Source: Faucicola tetraodonis (GTDB lineage: Bacteria > Pseudomonadota > Gammaproteobacteria > Pseudomonadales > Moraxellaceae). From it: a DNA stretch of 61,493 nucleotides. The DNA lies in NCBI GenBank assembly GCA_032017425.1, contig DALZPW010000013.1. The stretch is one strand, 5' to 3'. Made by a program: the position numbers and the translations under genes. Every line of letters starts with the position of its first letter. The stretch's first letter is position 1. This document shows positions 44,939-53,822 of this stretch, piece after piece. The notes beneath the pieces were generated by a model. The model had not been told where the DNA came from. It searched no databases and saw only the letters and a program-made list of their open reading frames with translations.

Positions 44939-46635
44939 AAATAGGCGCTAGCATGAAGATCGTGGTGCGAGCAGATGCAAGTTTAACGATGGGTAGCGGT
45001 CATATTATGCGTTGTCTCACGCTCGCTGACCGGTTAAAACAGCAAGGGCATGATATCTCGTTTATTTGTCGTCAGCATGACGGGCATTTGGCGGATTTGA
45101 TTGGGCAAAAAGGTTTTGCTGTGCATCTGTTAGCCAAAAGTGGGATTGCAGATTTTATCAAACAGCATGCCCATAGCGAGTGGCTAGGCGCCAGTGAAAG
45201 CGACGATTTTGCCGAGTGTAAACCCATCTTGCAAGCGTTAAAGCCAGATTGGCTGATTATCGACCATTATGCGATTGGCGAAAAATGGGAGCAACAAGCT
45301 AAACGACTTTTGCCAAACCTTAAAATTTTAGCCATTGACGATTTAGCCGACCGAACGCACGATTGTGAGATTTTGCTTGACCAAAATTTTGGGCGAAAAA
45401 ACGAAGATTATCAACCGCTTGTGCCAAGTGATTGCCAGCGATTACTAGGTACACGTTATACGCTATTACGGGATGAGTTTGCCAGCTGGCGAGCGATGAG
45501 CCTAAACAGACGTAAAAGCATACAGCCGCCCAACAATATATTGGTCAATCTTGGCGGTGTCGATAACGATAATGTCACGCTCAAGATTTTGCAAAGTCTC
45601 AATACCTTTGTCCAACAATCTACGCAAGCGTTTAACGTGACTGTCGTCATGGGCAAAACCGCACCGCATATCGAAAGTGTGCAAAGGTTTGCCAAACATG
45701 CAAGTTTTGCCTGTGCTGTGCTTGTCAATGTGACTAATATGGCGCAATTGATGGCAAATGCTGACCTTGCGATTGGGGCGGCAGGCAGCACCACCTGGGA
45801 GCGCTGTTGTTTGGGATTGCCGATGGTGCTGATCGTGCTTGCCGATAACCAGCAGGTGATTGCCAAAGCGTTGGCAGATAAAAACCTGGTCAAAGTGGTA
45901 ACTGACATGGCTACATTGGATGAGCAACTGCCCCGCCTGTTGAGCGAACTGGCCGACAATTATAAAAAATTCAGCCGGCAATCTGCCACGTTGGTCGATG
46001 GGCAAGGGGCAAAACGGGTTGCGCACTGGATTGAATTTGCGCAAAAATTTCAACATTGTCAAGTGAGGCAAGCGACCCAAGCCGATACCCAGATGATTTG
46101 GCAATGGCGTAATCACATCGACGTGCGCCGGTGGATGTTTGGGCAAGATGAAATTGCCCTTGCTGACCATGAAAAGTGGTATGGCAAACAGCTTGACCAT
46201 GCCAATGTGCATTTGCTGATTTTTGAAGTCGCTGGTGAGCCAATGGGGCTAGTCAATGTTACCCAAATGACGGTAGATAAATACCAGACGCTGCAGTTGG
46301 CAAACACCAATACGCCAAACCCTAATTCATCAAATCCTAATGCTTCAAGCCCGAATGAAAAAACCGCCAGTTGGGGGTTTTATTTATCCCCTAATAGCGC
46401 AAAAGGGCAGGGGCTTGGCTTTGCGTTGGGGGTTTTGACGATTGCACAGATTTTCAACACCACCGACATTGGCAAAATCACCGCGCAAGTGCTGGCATAT
46501 AATACCGCGTCACTGGCGTTACATCGTAAATTAGGATTTAGCGAAACAGGCGTGTTAAAACAGCATTTTGGTGTGGGTGAAAAAGTGTATGATGTGGTTG
46601 AGTTTGAAATAAAATCGCAAGATTTTTTATTTTAG
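44935..46635 (+). CDS. pseG: PseG-PseH fusion: UDP-sugar hydrolase plus N-acetyltransferase
   Basis: The 566-residue protein joins two pathway enzymes. Residues 1-370 are PseG, which removes UDP from UDP-2,4-diacetamido-trideoxy-altropyranose, a GT-B-fold hydrolase with RADASLTMGSGHIMRCLTLA (catalytic His in GSGH) and GAAGSTTWERCCLGLP. Residues 375-566 are a GNAT domain equivalent to PseH, which acetylates the 4-amino group, with WQWRNHIDVRRWM and the acetyl-CoA loop. The GNAT part contains an Asn/Pro/Ser insert made by 15-bp repeats at 46300-46359. An 18-bp in-frame duplication (44929-44964) creates two possible starts, ATG at 44935 or 44953. No separate pseH is present. Confidence 0.88.
   Translation: MKIGASMKIVVRADASLTMGSGHIMRCLTLADRLKQQGHDISFICRQHDGHLADLIGQKGFAVHLLAKSGIADFIKQHAHSEWLGASESDDFAECKPILQALKPDWLIIDHYAIGEKWEQQAKRLLPNLKILAIDDLADRTHDCEILLDQNFGRKNEDYQPLVPSDCQRLLGTRYTLLRDEFASWRAMSLNRRKSIQPPNNILVNLGGVDNDNVTLKILQSLNTFVQQSTQAFNVTVVMGKTAPHIESVQRFAKHASFACAVLVNVTNMAQLMANADLAIGAAGSTTWERCCLGLPMVLIVLADNQQVIAKALADKNLVKVVTDMATLDEQLPRLLSELADNYKKFSRQSATLVDGQGAKRVAHWIEFAQKFQHCQVRQATQADTQMIWQWRNHIDVRRWMFGQDEIALADHEKWYGKQLDHANVHLLIFEVAGEPMGLVNVTQMTVDKYQTLQLANTNTPNPNSSNPNASSPNEKTASWGFYLSPNSAKGQGLGFALGVLTIAQIFNTTDIGKITAQVLAYNTASLALHRKLGFSETGVLKQHFGVGEKVYDVVEFEIKSQDFLF
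46300..46359. repeat. 15-bp in-frame repeat in the PseH part
   Basis: Four units of 15 nt start at 46300, 46315, 46330 and 46345, encoding a repeating Asn-Pro-Asn-Ser type pentapeptide (ANTNT, PNPNS, SNPNA, SSPNE). The array adds about 20 residues to a surface loop of the GNAT domain. Confidence 0.75.
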
Positions 46636-46645
46636 GGGTGTTTTT

Positions 46646-47698
46646 ATGAATCAAAATTTCAGCATTAACAACCGCCCAATCGGCATTGACCATGCGCCAT
46701 ATATCATTGCTGAAATGTCCGCCAACCACAACGGCGACATCAATAACGCTTACCGTATCATTGACATGGCAAAGGCGTGCGGTGCTGATGCGGTCAAAAT
46801 GCAAACTTACACCGCAGATACCATCACCCTCAACAGCAGCGCCGCTGACTTCCAAATTCATGGAGGACTTTGGGACGGGCGTACCTTATATGACTTGTAC
46901 CAAGAAGCTTACACGCCGTGGGACTGGCATAAACCATTGTTTGAGCACGCCCACAAAGTCGGTATCACCATGTTTAGTTCACCGTTTGACTTGACTGCGG
47001 TGGATTTGCTCGAGGATTTGAACGCCCCAGCGTACAAAATCGCCTCGTTTGAAGCCATTGATTTACCGCTTATCAAATATGTGGCAAGTACCGGTAAGCC
47101 AATGATTATCTCCACAGGGATGGCAGACCAAACCGAAATTGCTGAGGCGGTTGCTGCCGCTCGTGATGGCGGCTGCCGTGAGCTTGCGTTATTGCACTGT
47201 GTGAGTGGTTACCCAGCCCCCGCAGAGGACTATAACCTGCGTACCATTGTCGATATGCAGCGCCGTTTTGGCGTGCCGATTGGCTTATCCGACCATACGC
47301 TTGACAACACTACCGCCGTGACAAGCGTGGCATTAGGGGCATGTATTATTGAAAAACACGTCACCCTAGACCGCAATGGCGGCGGCGCGGATGACAGTTT
47401 TTCACTGGAAAAAGACGAACTCACCGCGCTCTGCCGTGATAGCAAAACCGCTTGGCGGTCGCTCGGACAAGTTGATTATGGGCGAAAATCAAGCGAAATC
47501 GGCAATGTGCAATTTCGCCGTTCACTGTATTTTGTCAAAGACATGACGGCAGGTGATGTGATTGATGAAAGCTGTATCCGTAGCGTTCGCCCTGGCTTTG
47601 GGCTTGCCCCGAAGTTTTATGATGAATTGATGGGCAAAAAAGTGCTAACCGATATCCAAGCCAATACTGCCACCTCGTGGGATGTGCTTGAAAGGTAA
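46646..47698 (+). CDS. pseI: Pseudaminic acid synthase
   Basis: PseI condenses 2,4-diacetamido-2,4,6-trideoxy-altrose with phosphoenolpyruvate to form pseudaminic acid. The 350-residue product is a NeuB-family protein: TIM-barrel part with YIIAEMSANHNGDINNAYRIIDMAKACGADAVKMQTY, MFSSPFDLTAVDLLE, LLHCVSGYPAP and GLSDHTLDNTTA, then EKHVTLDR, and a C-terminal antifreeze-like SAF domain (about 290-350). The YTADTITL and GLWDG segments are those of PseI rather than sialate or legionaminate synthases. Its stop overlaps the flippase start by 1 nt. Confidence 0.93.
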   Translation: MNQNFSINNRPIGIDHAPYIIAEMSANHNGDINNAYRIIDMAKACGADAVKMQTYTADTITLNSSAADFQIHGGLWDGRTLYDLYQEAYTPWDWHKPLFEHAHKVGITMFSSPFDLTAVDLLEDLNAPAYKIASFEAIDLPLIKYVASTGKPMIISTGMADQTEIAEAVAAARDGGCRELALLHCVSGYPAPAEDYNLRTIVDMQRRFGVPIGLSDHTLDNTTAVTSVALGACIIEKHVTLDRNGGGADDSFSLEKDELTALCRDSKTAWRSLGQVDYGRKSSEIGNVQFRRSLYFVKDMTAGDVIDESCIRSVRPGFGLAPKFYDELMGKKVLTDIQANTATSWDVLER

Positions 47699-48954
47699 TG
47701 TTAAATAAAATCAAACGTTTAACACAATCCGCCTTACTCAAAGACAGCCTGATTTATGTGGTGGGCGAGATGACTGCCAAAGCCGTGCCGTTTTTGCTAT
47801 TGCCCTATTTAACAAGGGTATTAGGCACAACGGGCTTTGGTGATTTGTCCTATTATTTATCGCTCACGGCATTTATTGTAATCGCCATGAGTCTGTCGCA
47901 AAATGGCGCTTTGACCCGTTATTTTTATGTGTATGGCAGGCATGGGCTGGGTAATATTTTATTGGCAGGCGGGCTATATAGTGTGGGCGTGCTGCTGATT
48001 GGCACAGCGATTAGTTGGCTGTTACATAGCGAATTGCTTTTTTACTGCTTTTTTACCGCCTTTTTGCAAACCTTGGTGCAAAACCAACTGGCACTGCGGC
48101 AATGCCAAAAACGCCCGTTTAGCTATCTGACCATCCAATTGGGTTTAGCTTTGGGAAATTTGCTATGGACGGTGCTGATTTTTCAGTTTTTTGCTGGGGA
48201 TACCACCGATAAAGTTGCCCAGCGTCTTATCGCGATTATCTTGGCGCATGGGGTTACTTTTGTGGCAGCGTTGGCGTGGGCAAAATACCAATTTGCTATC
48301 AAATTTCGCTTTACCCCAAAACGGCTCAAACTGGGACTCGGCTATATTTTAACCCTAGGCTTGCCGCTGCTGTTACATGGGTTAAGCTATACCATCAAAG
48401 GGCAACTTGACCGAGTGTTGATTCACCAGCGGTTTAGCAGTCATGAGCTAGGCGTATACTCGGCAGGCGTGCAAGTCGCTAGTAGCTTGACCATTGTGAT
48501 TATGGCGGTCAATTCTGCGCTGGTGCCTCACTTATATGAACGGCTAAAATCGCAGCGCATGACAGTGATGCAATTGCATCGACTGTTTTGGCTGAGTTTG
48601 ATGGTGCCTGTTATATTGACTGCCATGGCTTGGGCGATGCCGTCGTCATTAATGGCGTGGCTATTGGGGGCAGATTTTGCCCAAAGCCAGTATTATGTGG
48701 TGATGTTTGTACTGGCGTTTTCGCTGATAATTCCGTATTTATTGTTGGTGAATTTTTTGTTTTATCATGCCAAAAGCGCGCAAATCTCACTGTGTTCGCT
48801 TATCTCAACGGTGGTGTATTTGGTTGCCTTGTGGGTGTTAAGTGGCGTATCACTGGCGGTGGTGCCGTATGCCACTATTATTAGTGGCGTGGTGATTTTG
48901 CCGCTGTTATATTATTATACGCTGCAGGTGGAAAAGGTCAAAAAAACGCCATGA
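47698..48954 (+). CDS. Oligosaccharide flippase (Wzx-like)
   Basis: Wzx proteins move lipid-linked oligosaccharides from the cytoplasmic to the periplasmic face of the inner membrane. The 418-residue product has about twelve membrane helices and begins with the family pattern LLKDSLIYVVGEMTAKAVPFLLLPYLTRVLGTTGFGDLSYYLSLTAF. The central YTIKGQLDRVLIHQRFSSHELGVYSAGVQVASSLTIVIMAVNSALVPHLYE segment is also typical. It has overlaps on both sides (1 nt and 4 nt), so it belongs to the glycan operon and probably flips the glycan used by the PglL-like enzyme. Confidence 0.9.
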   Translation: MLNKIKRLTQSALLKDSLIYVVGEMTAKAVPFLLLPYLTRVLGTTGFGDLSYYLSLTAFIVIAMSLSQNGALTRYFYVYGRHGLGNILLAGGLYSVGVLLIGTAISWLLHSELLFYCFFTAFLQTLVQNQLALRQCQKRPFSYLTIQLGLALGNLLWTVLIFQFFAGDTTDKVAQRLIAIILAHGVTFVAALAWAKYQFAIKFRFTPKRLKLGLGYILTLGLPLLLHGLSYTIKGQLDRVLIHQRFSSHELGVYSAGVQVASSLTIVIMAVNSALVPHLYERLKSQRMTVMQLHRLFWLSLMVPVILTAMAWAMPSSLMAWLLGADFAQSQYYVVMFVLAFSLIIPYLLLVNFLFYHAKSAQISLCSLISTVVYLVALWVLSGVSLAVVPYATIISGVVILPLLYYYTLQVEKVKKTP

Positions 48955-49952
48955 ATCTCATTATTTGTATCACCCCCTTGCAAGTGTTGATTGCCAATCA
49001 AATTATTAAGCAACACAGTACCCCCTTTATTGGGCTTTATTTGCCGTATGGCATCCATTCAAAAAGCGAGCCTAAACATCGCTATTATTTTGAACAACTT
49101 GAGCAAGTCTGCCAAAAATCCGCCTTTATCGAATTGAACAATAAAACCTGGGGCGAACGTTTTGTCACCCTAAACCACATCAAAACCACACTTAACATGC
49201 TTGATATTTGGCAAAAACCTATCGAAAACGTCTATCTTGCCAGTATTGACGTGTTGTTTTTGCAATATGTTATTTCTAAAGTAAAATTCCAACAGCTGTA
49301 TACCTTTGATGACGGCACCGCTAATATTTTTCCCAATTCTAGCTATTTTCAACCGTTACCAAAATCCTTACCATTACAACTGTTTAAGCACGCCGTGGGC
49401 ATTACTTATCCCAGTATTCCCAGTATTTTGGCTATCTCCAAAAAACATTTCACCATTTTTCCCCATGAAAAAAATATCATAGACGCTACCGAGCCGGTTT
49501 ATTTGTTTGATAAAGTAGACAATCAGCCTGATGAGAATTTGCCGGTAAAACGGCTGTTATTGGGGCAAGCCCTTGATAACTTTATCGGCGAAACGGCGTA
49601 TCGGGATATCGTGACAAAGATGGTAAGCGAGTTTGCCATTGACGCATTTTGTCCGCACCCGCGAGAAAACTTGGATTTTAGCCATCTTGTGCCGGTGATT
49701 GATAGCGATAAAATCATTGAAGATTATCTAAGCGAGGCATTGCAACAAAACCCCCAGCAGCGCTTTGAAATTTATACCTTTATCAGCACTGCCGTGTTTT
49801 CGCTCAAAGAATTTCCCCGCACCCAAGTATTTATGGTGTATACCCAAGCGCTGTGGGATAAATTCCCTGATGCTTATGAGTTTCTTGCCAGTCGTGGTTT
49901 TACCCTCATTAATTTAGATGACGCAGATAATCTAAATAGGTTCAAAGGGTAA
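48951..49952 (+). CDS. Glycosyltransferase family 52 protein, candidate pseudaminyltransferase
   Basis: GT52 members include the CMP-sialic acid transferases of Neisseria and Haemophilus lipooligosaccharide. The 333-residue product starts MNLIICITPLQVLIANQII, a GT52 hallmark, and has the LYTFDDGTANIFPNS motif and a C-terminal TFISTAVFSLKEFP segment near the CMP-binding site. Because this cluster makes CMP-pseudaminic acid and no CMP-sialate genes are visible, the natural donor is inferred to be CMP-Pse. Overlaps the flippase by 4 nt. Confidence 0.75.
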   Translation: MNLIICITPLQVLIANQIIKQHSTPFIGLYLPYGIHSKSEPKHRYYFEQLEQVCQKSAFIELNNKTWGERFVTLNHIKTTLNMLDIWQKPIENVYLASIDVLFLQYVISKVKFQQLYTFDDGTANIFPNSSYFQPLPKSLPLQLFKHAVGITYPSIPSILAISKKHFTIFPHEKNIIDATEPVYLFDKVDNQPDENLPVKRLLLGQALDNFIGETAYRDIVTKMVSEFAIDAFCPHPRENLDFSHLVPVIDSDKIIEDYLSEALQQNPQQRFEIYTFISTAVFSLKEFPRTQVFMVYTQALWDKFPDAYEFLASRGFTLINLDDADNLNRFKG

Positions 49953-49956
49953 CAGC

Positions 49957-50781
49957 ATGAAAAAACACGCCTTACTTATCCAGGCCCATCAAGATATCAG
50001 TTATTTTATTAAGCTGGCGAAAATTCAGCCCAACGTCAATTTTTATGTGCATATGGATGCTAAATCCGATTATTTTCCTAACGCTGAGACTGCACAGCTA
50101 GCCAATGTATTTTTGCTCAAAGATAGAATAACGGTACGTTGGGGCGGGTTTAGCCAAATAGAAGCAACATTAAAATTATTTGAAACAGCGTTTGCCAATG
50201 AGGACAATGCTTATTTTCACCTGTTAAGCGGTGAAGATGTGGTGTTACAACCATTTGAAGTGATAGAAAAACAGTGGCAACAGCGCTTTGATTTTCAGGC
50301 GATGATGACCTGCGAGATGGCACCACAGTATGCGTATCGCTTTATTATGGACAGTCCCCATGCTGACAGCGACTGGCAACGGCAATTGACGGGCAAAATC
50401 ATCACCAAACTGCAACAAGGCGTGGCAAAAGTAAAACCCTATCACTCGTCCATTTATTTTGGCTCACAATGGTTTTCAGTGACGCGTGCAGACTGGGAAA
50501 AAATTATGCCTTTTACGGATGAATACAGTGATTTTTTCCGTCACAAGCTGGTGCCCGATGAACACTTTTTTCAAACGCTAATTACTGAAAAATTAACCAA
50601 TCAAATTCGCCTAAGTAATGATAACCGCCGACAAATTATTTTTGACAAAAATGTAAATAATGGCAATAGCCCGATTTATTTGGATTTATTAAAGCTTGAG
50701 CAGGCGAAATTTAATGGCTATTGGTTTGCCCGTAAAGTAAAAAAGGATGTGGCATTGACTTGGCTGGGTGAGTTAACATGA
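49957..50781 (+). CDS. GT14-family (beta-1,6-GlcNAc-transferase-like) glycosyltransferase
   Basis: The 274-residue product resembles the core-2/I-branching family GT14: KKHALLIQAHQDISYFIKLAKI at the N-terminus, NFYVHMDAKSD, WGGFSQIEATLKLFETAF, the YFHLLSGEDVVLQPFEVI block and QWFSVTRADWEKIMPF near the C-terminus, with an acidic VPDEHFFQTLI that fits the catalytic Glu position. It lacks a signal or membrane segment and so acts in the cytoplasm on the growing lipid-linked glycan. Spacing is 4 nt after the GT52 gene. The acceptor is unknown. Confidence 0.8.
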   Translation: MKKHALLIQAHQDISYFIKLAKIQPNVNFYVHMDAKSDYFPNAETAQLANVFLLKDRITVRWGGFSQIEATLKLFETAFANEDNAYFHLLSGEDVVLQPFEVIEKQWQQRFDFQAMMTCEMAPQYAYRFIMDSPHADSDWQRQLTGKIITKLQQGVAKVKPYHSSIYFGSQWFSVTRADWEKIMPFTDEYSDFFRHKLVPDEHFFQTLITEKLTNQIRLSNDNRRQIIFDKNVNNGNSPIYLDLLKLEQAKFNGYWFARKVKKDVALTWLGELT

Positions 50782-51587
50782 AATTTTCTGTATTGATGTC
50801 CCTATACGACAAAGAAAACCCCGAATTTCTAGCCGAATGTCTAGCCAGCCTGGTCAATCAAACACGCCAAGCCGATGAGATTGTTTTGGTTTTTGATGGT
50901 CCAATCAATTTGGCATTACAAAAAGTGGTACAAGAGTTTAAGCCGCAACTGCCGTTAACGATTATCGCTTTAATAAAAAACGTCGGGCTTGGACAGGCTT
51001 TGAATGCAGGTCTAAACGCTTGTCAACATGACTGGGTCATGCGTATGGATACTGATGATATCTGTGTGGCTAACCGCTTTGAACAGCAAATCAACTTTAT
51101 CCAAAGTCATCCCAAAATTGACGTGTTGGGCGGGCAAATCATTGAATTTGAAAAGCAGCTGTCACAGGGGAAAAAATCTCGCACGGTGCCAACCTCACAC
51201 GAGGCAATTTTTGCCTCAGCCAAGTCGCGCAATCCCATCAACCACATGACGGTTGCCTTCAAAAAATCAGCGGTACAAGCGGTCGGTAGCTATCGGCATG
51301 CGCCGCTGTTTGAAGACTATGATTTGTGGGTGCGGTTGTTGCTCGCTGGCTATCAGTTTGCCAATTTGCCCGAGGTGCTAGTGTATGCACGGGCAGGGGA
51401 TGCGATGTATGAACGGCGCGGGGGCTTGGCGTATGCCCGATACGAGTGGGCTATTCAGCAAAGCTTTTATCAACAAGGGTTTTTGCCTATTGCGCAACTG
51501 CTTAAAAACCTCGCCATTCGCTTACCGGTGCGATTATTGCCAAATAGTTTACGCAGCTTGGTTTATCAAAAACTGCTGAGAAAATAA
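50778..51587 (+). CDS. GT2-family glycosyltransferase
   Basis: The 269-residue product has a GT-A fold: FSVLMSLYDKENPEFLAECLASLVNQTRQADEIVLVFDG at the N-terminus, ALNAGLNACQHDWVMRMDTDDI with the DxD-type metal site, and FEDYDLWVRLLLAGYQFANLPEVLVYAR, typical of family 2 enzymes that add single sugars. Sugar specificity cannot be read. Overlaps the GT14 gene by 4 nt and is the last gene of the operon; its stop lies 1 nt from the convergent mnmC stop, with no terminator seen. Confidence 0.88.
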   Translation: MKFSVLMSLYDKENPEFLAECLASLVNQTRQADEIVLVFDGPINLALQKVVQEFKPQLPLTIIALIKNVGLGQALNAGLNACQHDWVMRMDTDDICVANRFEQQINFIQSHPKIDVLGGQIIEFEKQLSQGKKSRTVPTSHEAIFASAKSRNPINHMTVAFKKSAVQAVGSYRHAPLFEDYDLWVRLLLAGYQFANLPEVLVYARAGDAMYERRGGLAYARYEWAIQQSFYQQGFLPIAQLLKNLAIRLPVRLLPNSLRSLVYQKLLRK

Positions 51588-51588
51588 C

Positions 51589-53679
51589 TTAGCGCCGAAT
51601 AACCTTGCGATTGGGGCTTAAGGTGTTGACCATCTTGTTAGCTAACGGCAATATTTCCCCACACATCAGTCCCGCCAGCAACTCACTACAAATCGGGGCA
51701 TAAGCATAGCCTTTTGACCCCAATGCTGAAAAGCTCCAGACTCGGCTGGTGCTTTCATAACCCGCTTGCCACACCTGCCCAACTAGGGGCAGATAATCCA
51801 CGGTTTGGCTGCGGATACTAGCGCGACCCTGCCAATGAGATATGTTTTTTTCGACGGTAAATATATCAGTGTTGTTGACCAAATCGGGCACCGCACCCGC
51901 CAAATCTGCCACATTCATCTGATGGTCAACAACGGCTGGCGTGGTATCCAAGGTATCCCTAACAAAACTTGCCCCAAGCATGACATGGCGTTTACTGTTT
52001 TCGCTAAAACTGGCGTAATAACTGCCATACTTTAGCGGCAGTTTTGGCAACTGTGATTTATCATGCTCATCGACAGCAAACCACGTCACTTGCCCACGGC
52101 TGTGATTAAAGCGTTTGATGGTGGGTAAAAAATCGCAGGTGTCTAAAGCCATGCACAAAATCACATGGTCAAAAAACTGCTGACGCTCAGTGAATGTTAA
52201 TAGCACTTGGTCGCTATCTTGCTGAAAATAGGCTTGCTGAAAATAGGTTAATTCCTCGGCCTGAAAGCTAATATTGGGGTGGCATAAAACAGCTTGGGCA
52301 AAGTTTGCGGTACTGATTAACCCGGCATTGGGCAGAAATATCGCTTGCCCAATATCAAAACCTGTCATTTCTTTGGCTTGTTCAGCGGTCAATAAACGGG
52401 CAAATTGGGGTGGGAAATCTTTGACTTCATCGAGTTGTAAGCGATTGTGTGAGAGTAAATCCAAACAGCCGGTGGTTTGTAGGATTTCAATACCGGTTTG
52501 TGCGGTCAAATAAGGGTAAAATCGACAGCTTGCCAAGTAGCCAATCGCATGTAAATTGGTTTCAAGGCGTTTTAGGCTCGTAAGTTTTGGCGCAAGAAAA
52601 CCGCGGATGTTGCCCGATGCGCCTGCCAACGGCTCATCTTTATCAAAAATGGTGACCTTGTGTCCACGGGCGGCTAAGGCATACGCACTGCTTAACCCCG
52701 CTACCCCAGCCCCAATCACCGCCACAGACAGCGGTTTTGTAATGGCCGAGAAATTGGGTAGTTCAAAGCCTTTAACGTTATTGGCTTTTCGACGTTGACG
52801 ACGTCGGGATTCAAACGTGTCAGTAAAGGGTAGGGTGACAAAGAATGGTTTAATTTTTCTGTTATAGCGAAAATAAACCTCGCAAAAATTGGTGGATGTT
52901 AACTTAGGTTGAAAGCTTGCAGTGAGCATTTCTCGCTTTTTGCCAAAGCCTTTACGTTTGGCTAAGGTAAAACCCTGATGTTTTAGCCCCTGTTTGACTG
53001 CGCTTGCCACGCTAAATGTCGCCAAAGTCGTGTGAGGTTTGGATAACCTTGCAATTTGAGCCAATAAACTCTCTGACCAAAGCTCTTGGTTACAACTCGG
53101 CGCAAACCCATCAAGCAGCCACGCATCGACTTTACCTTGCCCAGTCACTTGTGACAAACTACTCGTCGCATCGCCAAGCCATAAATCAATCGTCAATCGT
53201 TCATCAAACCAGTTCAAACGATGGCAGCCAGCCAGTGGCGGTGGATAGTTGTCAATGAGCTGTTGTGATAACCCAGCAAGCTCTGTCCACACGCTTAAAG
53301 CTTGTTCAAGGTCAGTTTTGCGTAGGGGAAATTTTTCGGTGGTAATGATATGTAAATGGCTATGATTGTCAGGTCTGATTTGTTGCCAAAGTTGCCAAAT
53401 AGCCAAGAAATTAAGCCCTGTGCCAAAACCAATCTCACCGATCACAAATCGTTCAAAGTTCTTCAAATTAGTGAGGCTATTGGTTAAGTCGTTGCCATCA
53501 ATAAAAACATGGCGAGATTCTGCCAAGCCGTCCGTTTTGGAAAAATAAACATCGCCAAATTCGCTAGAGAGGGGGACAGTCACGCCGTTATCGTCTAGCT
53601 GCCAGTGCAGTTTGGCGGTTTGAATGGTTGATGCTGGGGTAGTGCTTGAGACAGGACGTTGGCTAGATTGTGGCATCAT
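51589..53679 (-). CDS. mnmC: Bifunctional tRNA 5-methylaminomethyl-2-thiouridine synthesis protein MnmC
   Basis: MnmC finishes the mnm5s2U34 modification in the wobble position of several tRNAs. The 696-residue product has an N-terminal SAM-dependent methyltransferase domain (about 20-270; IGEIGFGTGLNFLAIWQLW, LGDAT, DAWLLDGFAPSCNQELW) and a C-terminal FAD-dependent oxidoreductase domain (about 310-690) with the dinucleotide motif VAVIGAGVAGLSSAYALAARGHKVTIFDKD. Order and length match E. coli MnmC. A 15-bp in-frame duplication at 52218-52247 repeats AYFQQ in the FAD domain. Confidence 0.93.
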   Translation of the reverse strand: MMPQSSQRPVSSTTPASTIQTAKLHWQLDDNGVTVPLSSEFGDVYFSKTDGLAESRHVFIDGNDLTNSLTNLKNFERFVIGEIGFGTGLNFLAIWQLWQQIRPDNHSHLHIITTEKFPLRKTDLEQALSVWTELAGLSQQLIDNYPPPLAGCHRLNWFDERLTIDLWLGDATSSLSQVTGQGKVDAWLLDGFAPSCNQELWSESLLAQIARLSKPHTTLATFSVASAVKQGLKHQGFTLAKRKGFGKKREMLTASFQPKLTSTNFCEVYFRYNRKIKPFFVTLPFTDTFESRRRQRRKANNVKGFELPNFSAITKPLSVAVIGAGVAGLSSAYALAARGHKVTIFDKDEPLAGASGNIRGFLAPKLTSLKRLETNLHAIGYLASCRFYPYLTAQTGIEILQTTGCLDLLSHNRLQLDEVKDFPPQFARLLTAEQAKEMTGFDIGQAIFLPNAGLISTANFAQAVLCHPNISFQAEELTYFQQAYFQQDSDQVLLTFTERQQFFDHVILCMALDTCDFLPTIKRFNHSRGQVTWFAVDEHDKSQLPKLPLKYGSYYASFSENSKRHVMLGASFVRDTLDTTPAVVDHQMNVADLAGAVPDLVNNTDIFTVEKNISHWQGRASIRSQTVDYLPLVGQVWQAGYESTSRVWSFSALGSKGYAYAPICSELLAGLMCGEILPLANKMVNTLSPNRKVIRR
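52218..52247. repeat. 15-bp in-frame duplication inside mnmC
   Basis: CTTGCTGAAAATAGG occurs twice without change at 52218-52232 and 52233-52247, giving YFQQAYFQQ in the protein. Both copies are identical, suggesting a recent event. Confidence 0.9.
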
Positions 53680-53822
53680 TGACCCATAATAAATAACTAA
53701 AAGTTAGTGCTAAGTAAAATATTACTAATACAAGGCTTGAAAACAGCGATTAGGGGGTATAGCATAACTGATTTTTTATCGTTGCAACATGGCATGCAGC
53801 TTTTTTTGGGTGTGGTAACAAC

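Noticed and set aside
45456..46212. Long minus-strand frames (167 and 236 codons) opposite pseG
   Set aside because: PseG-PseH is well supported in the other frame; the antisense products look like shadows.
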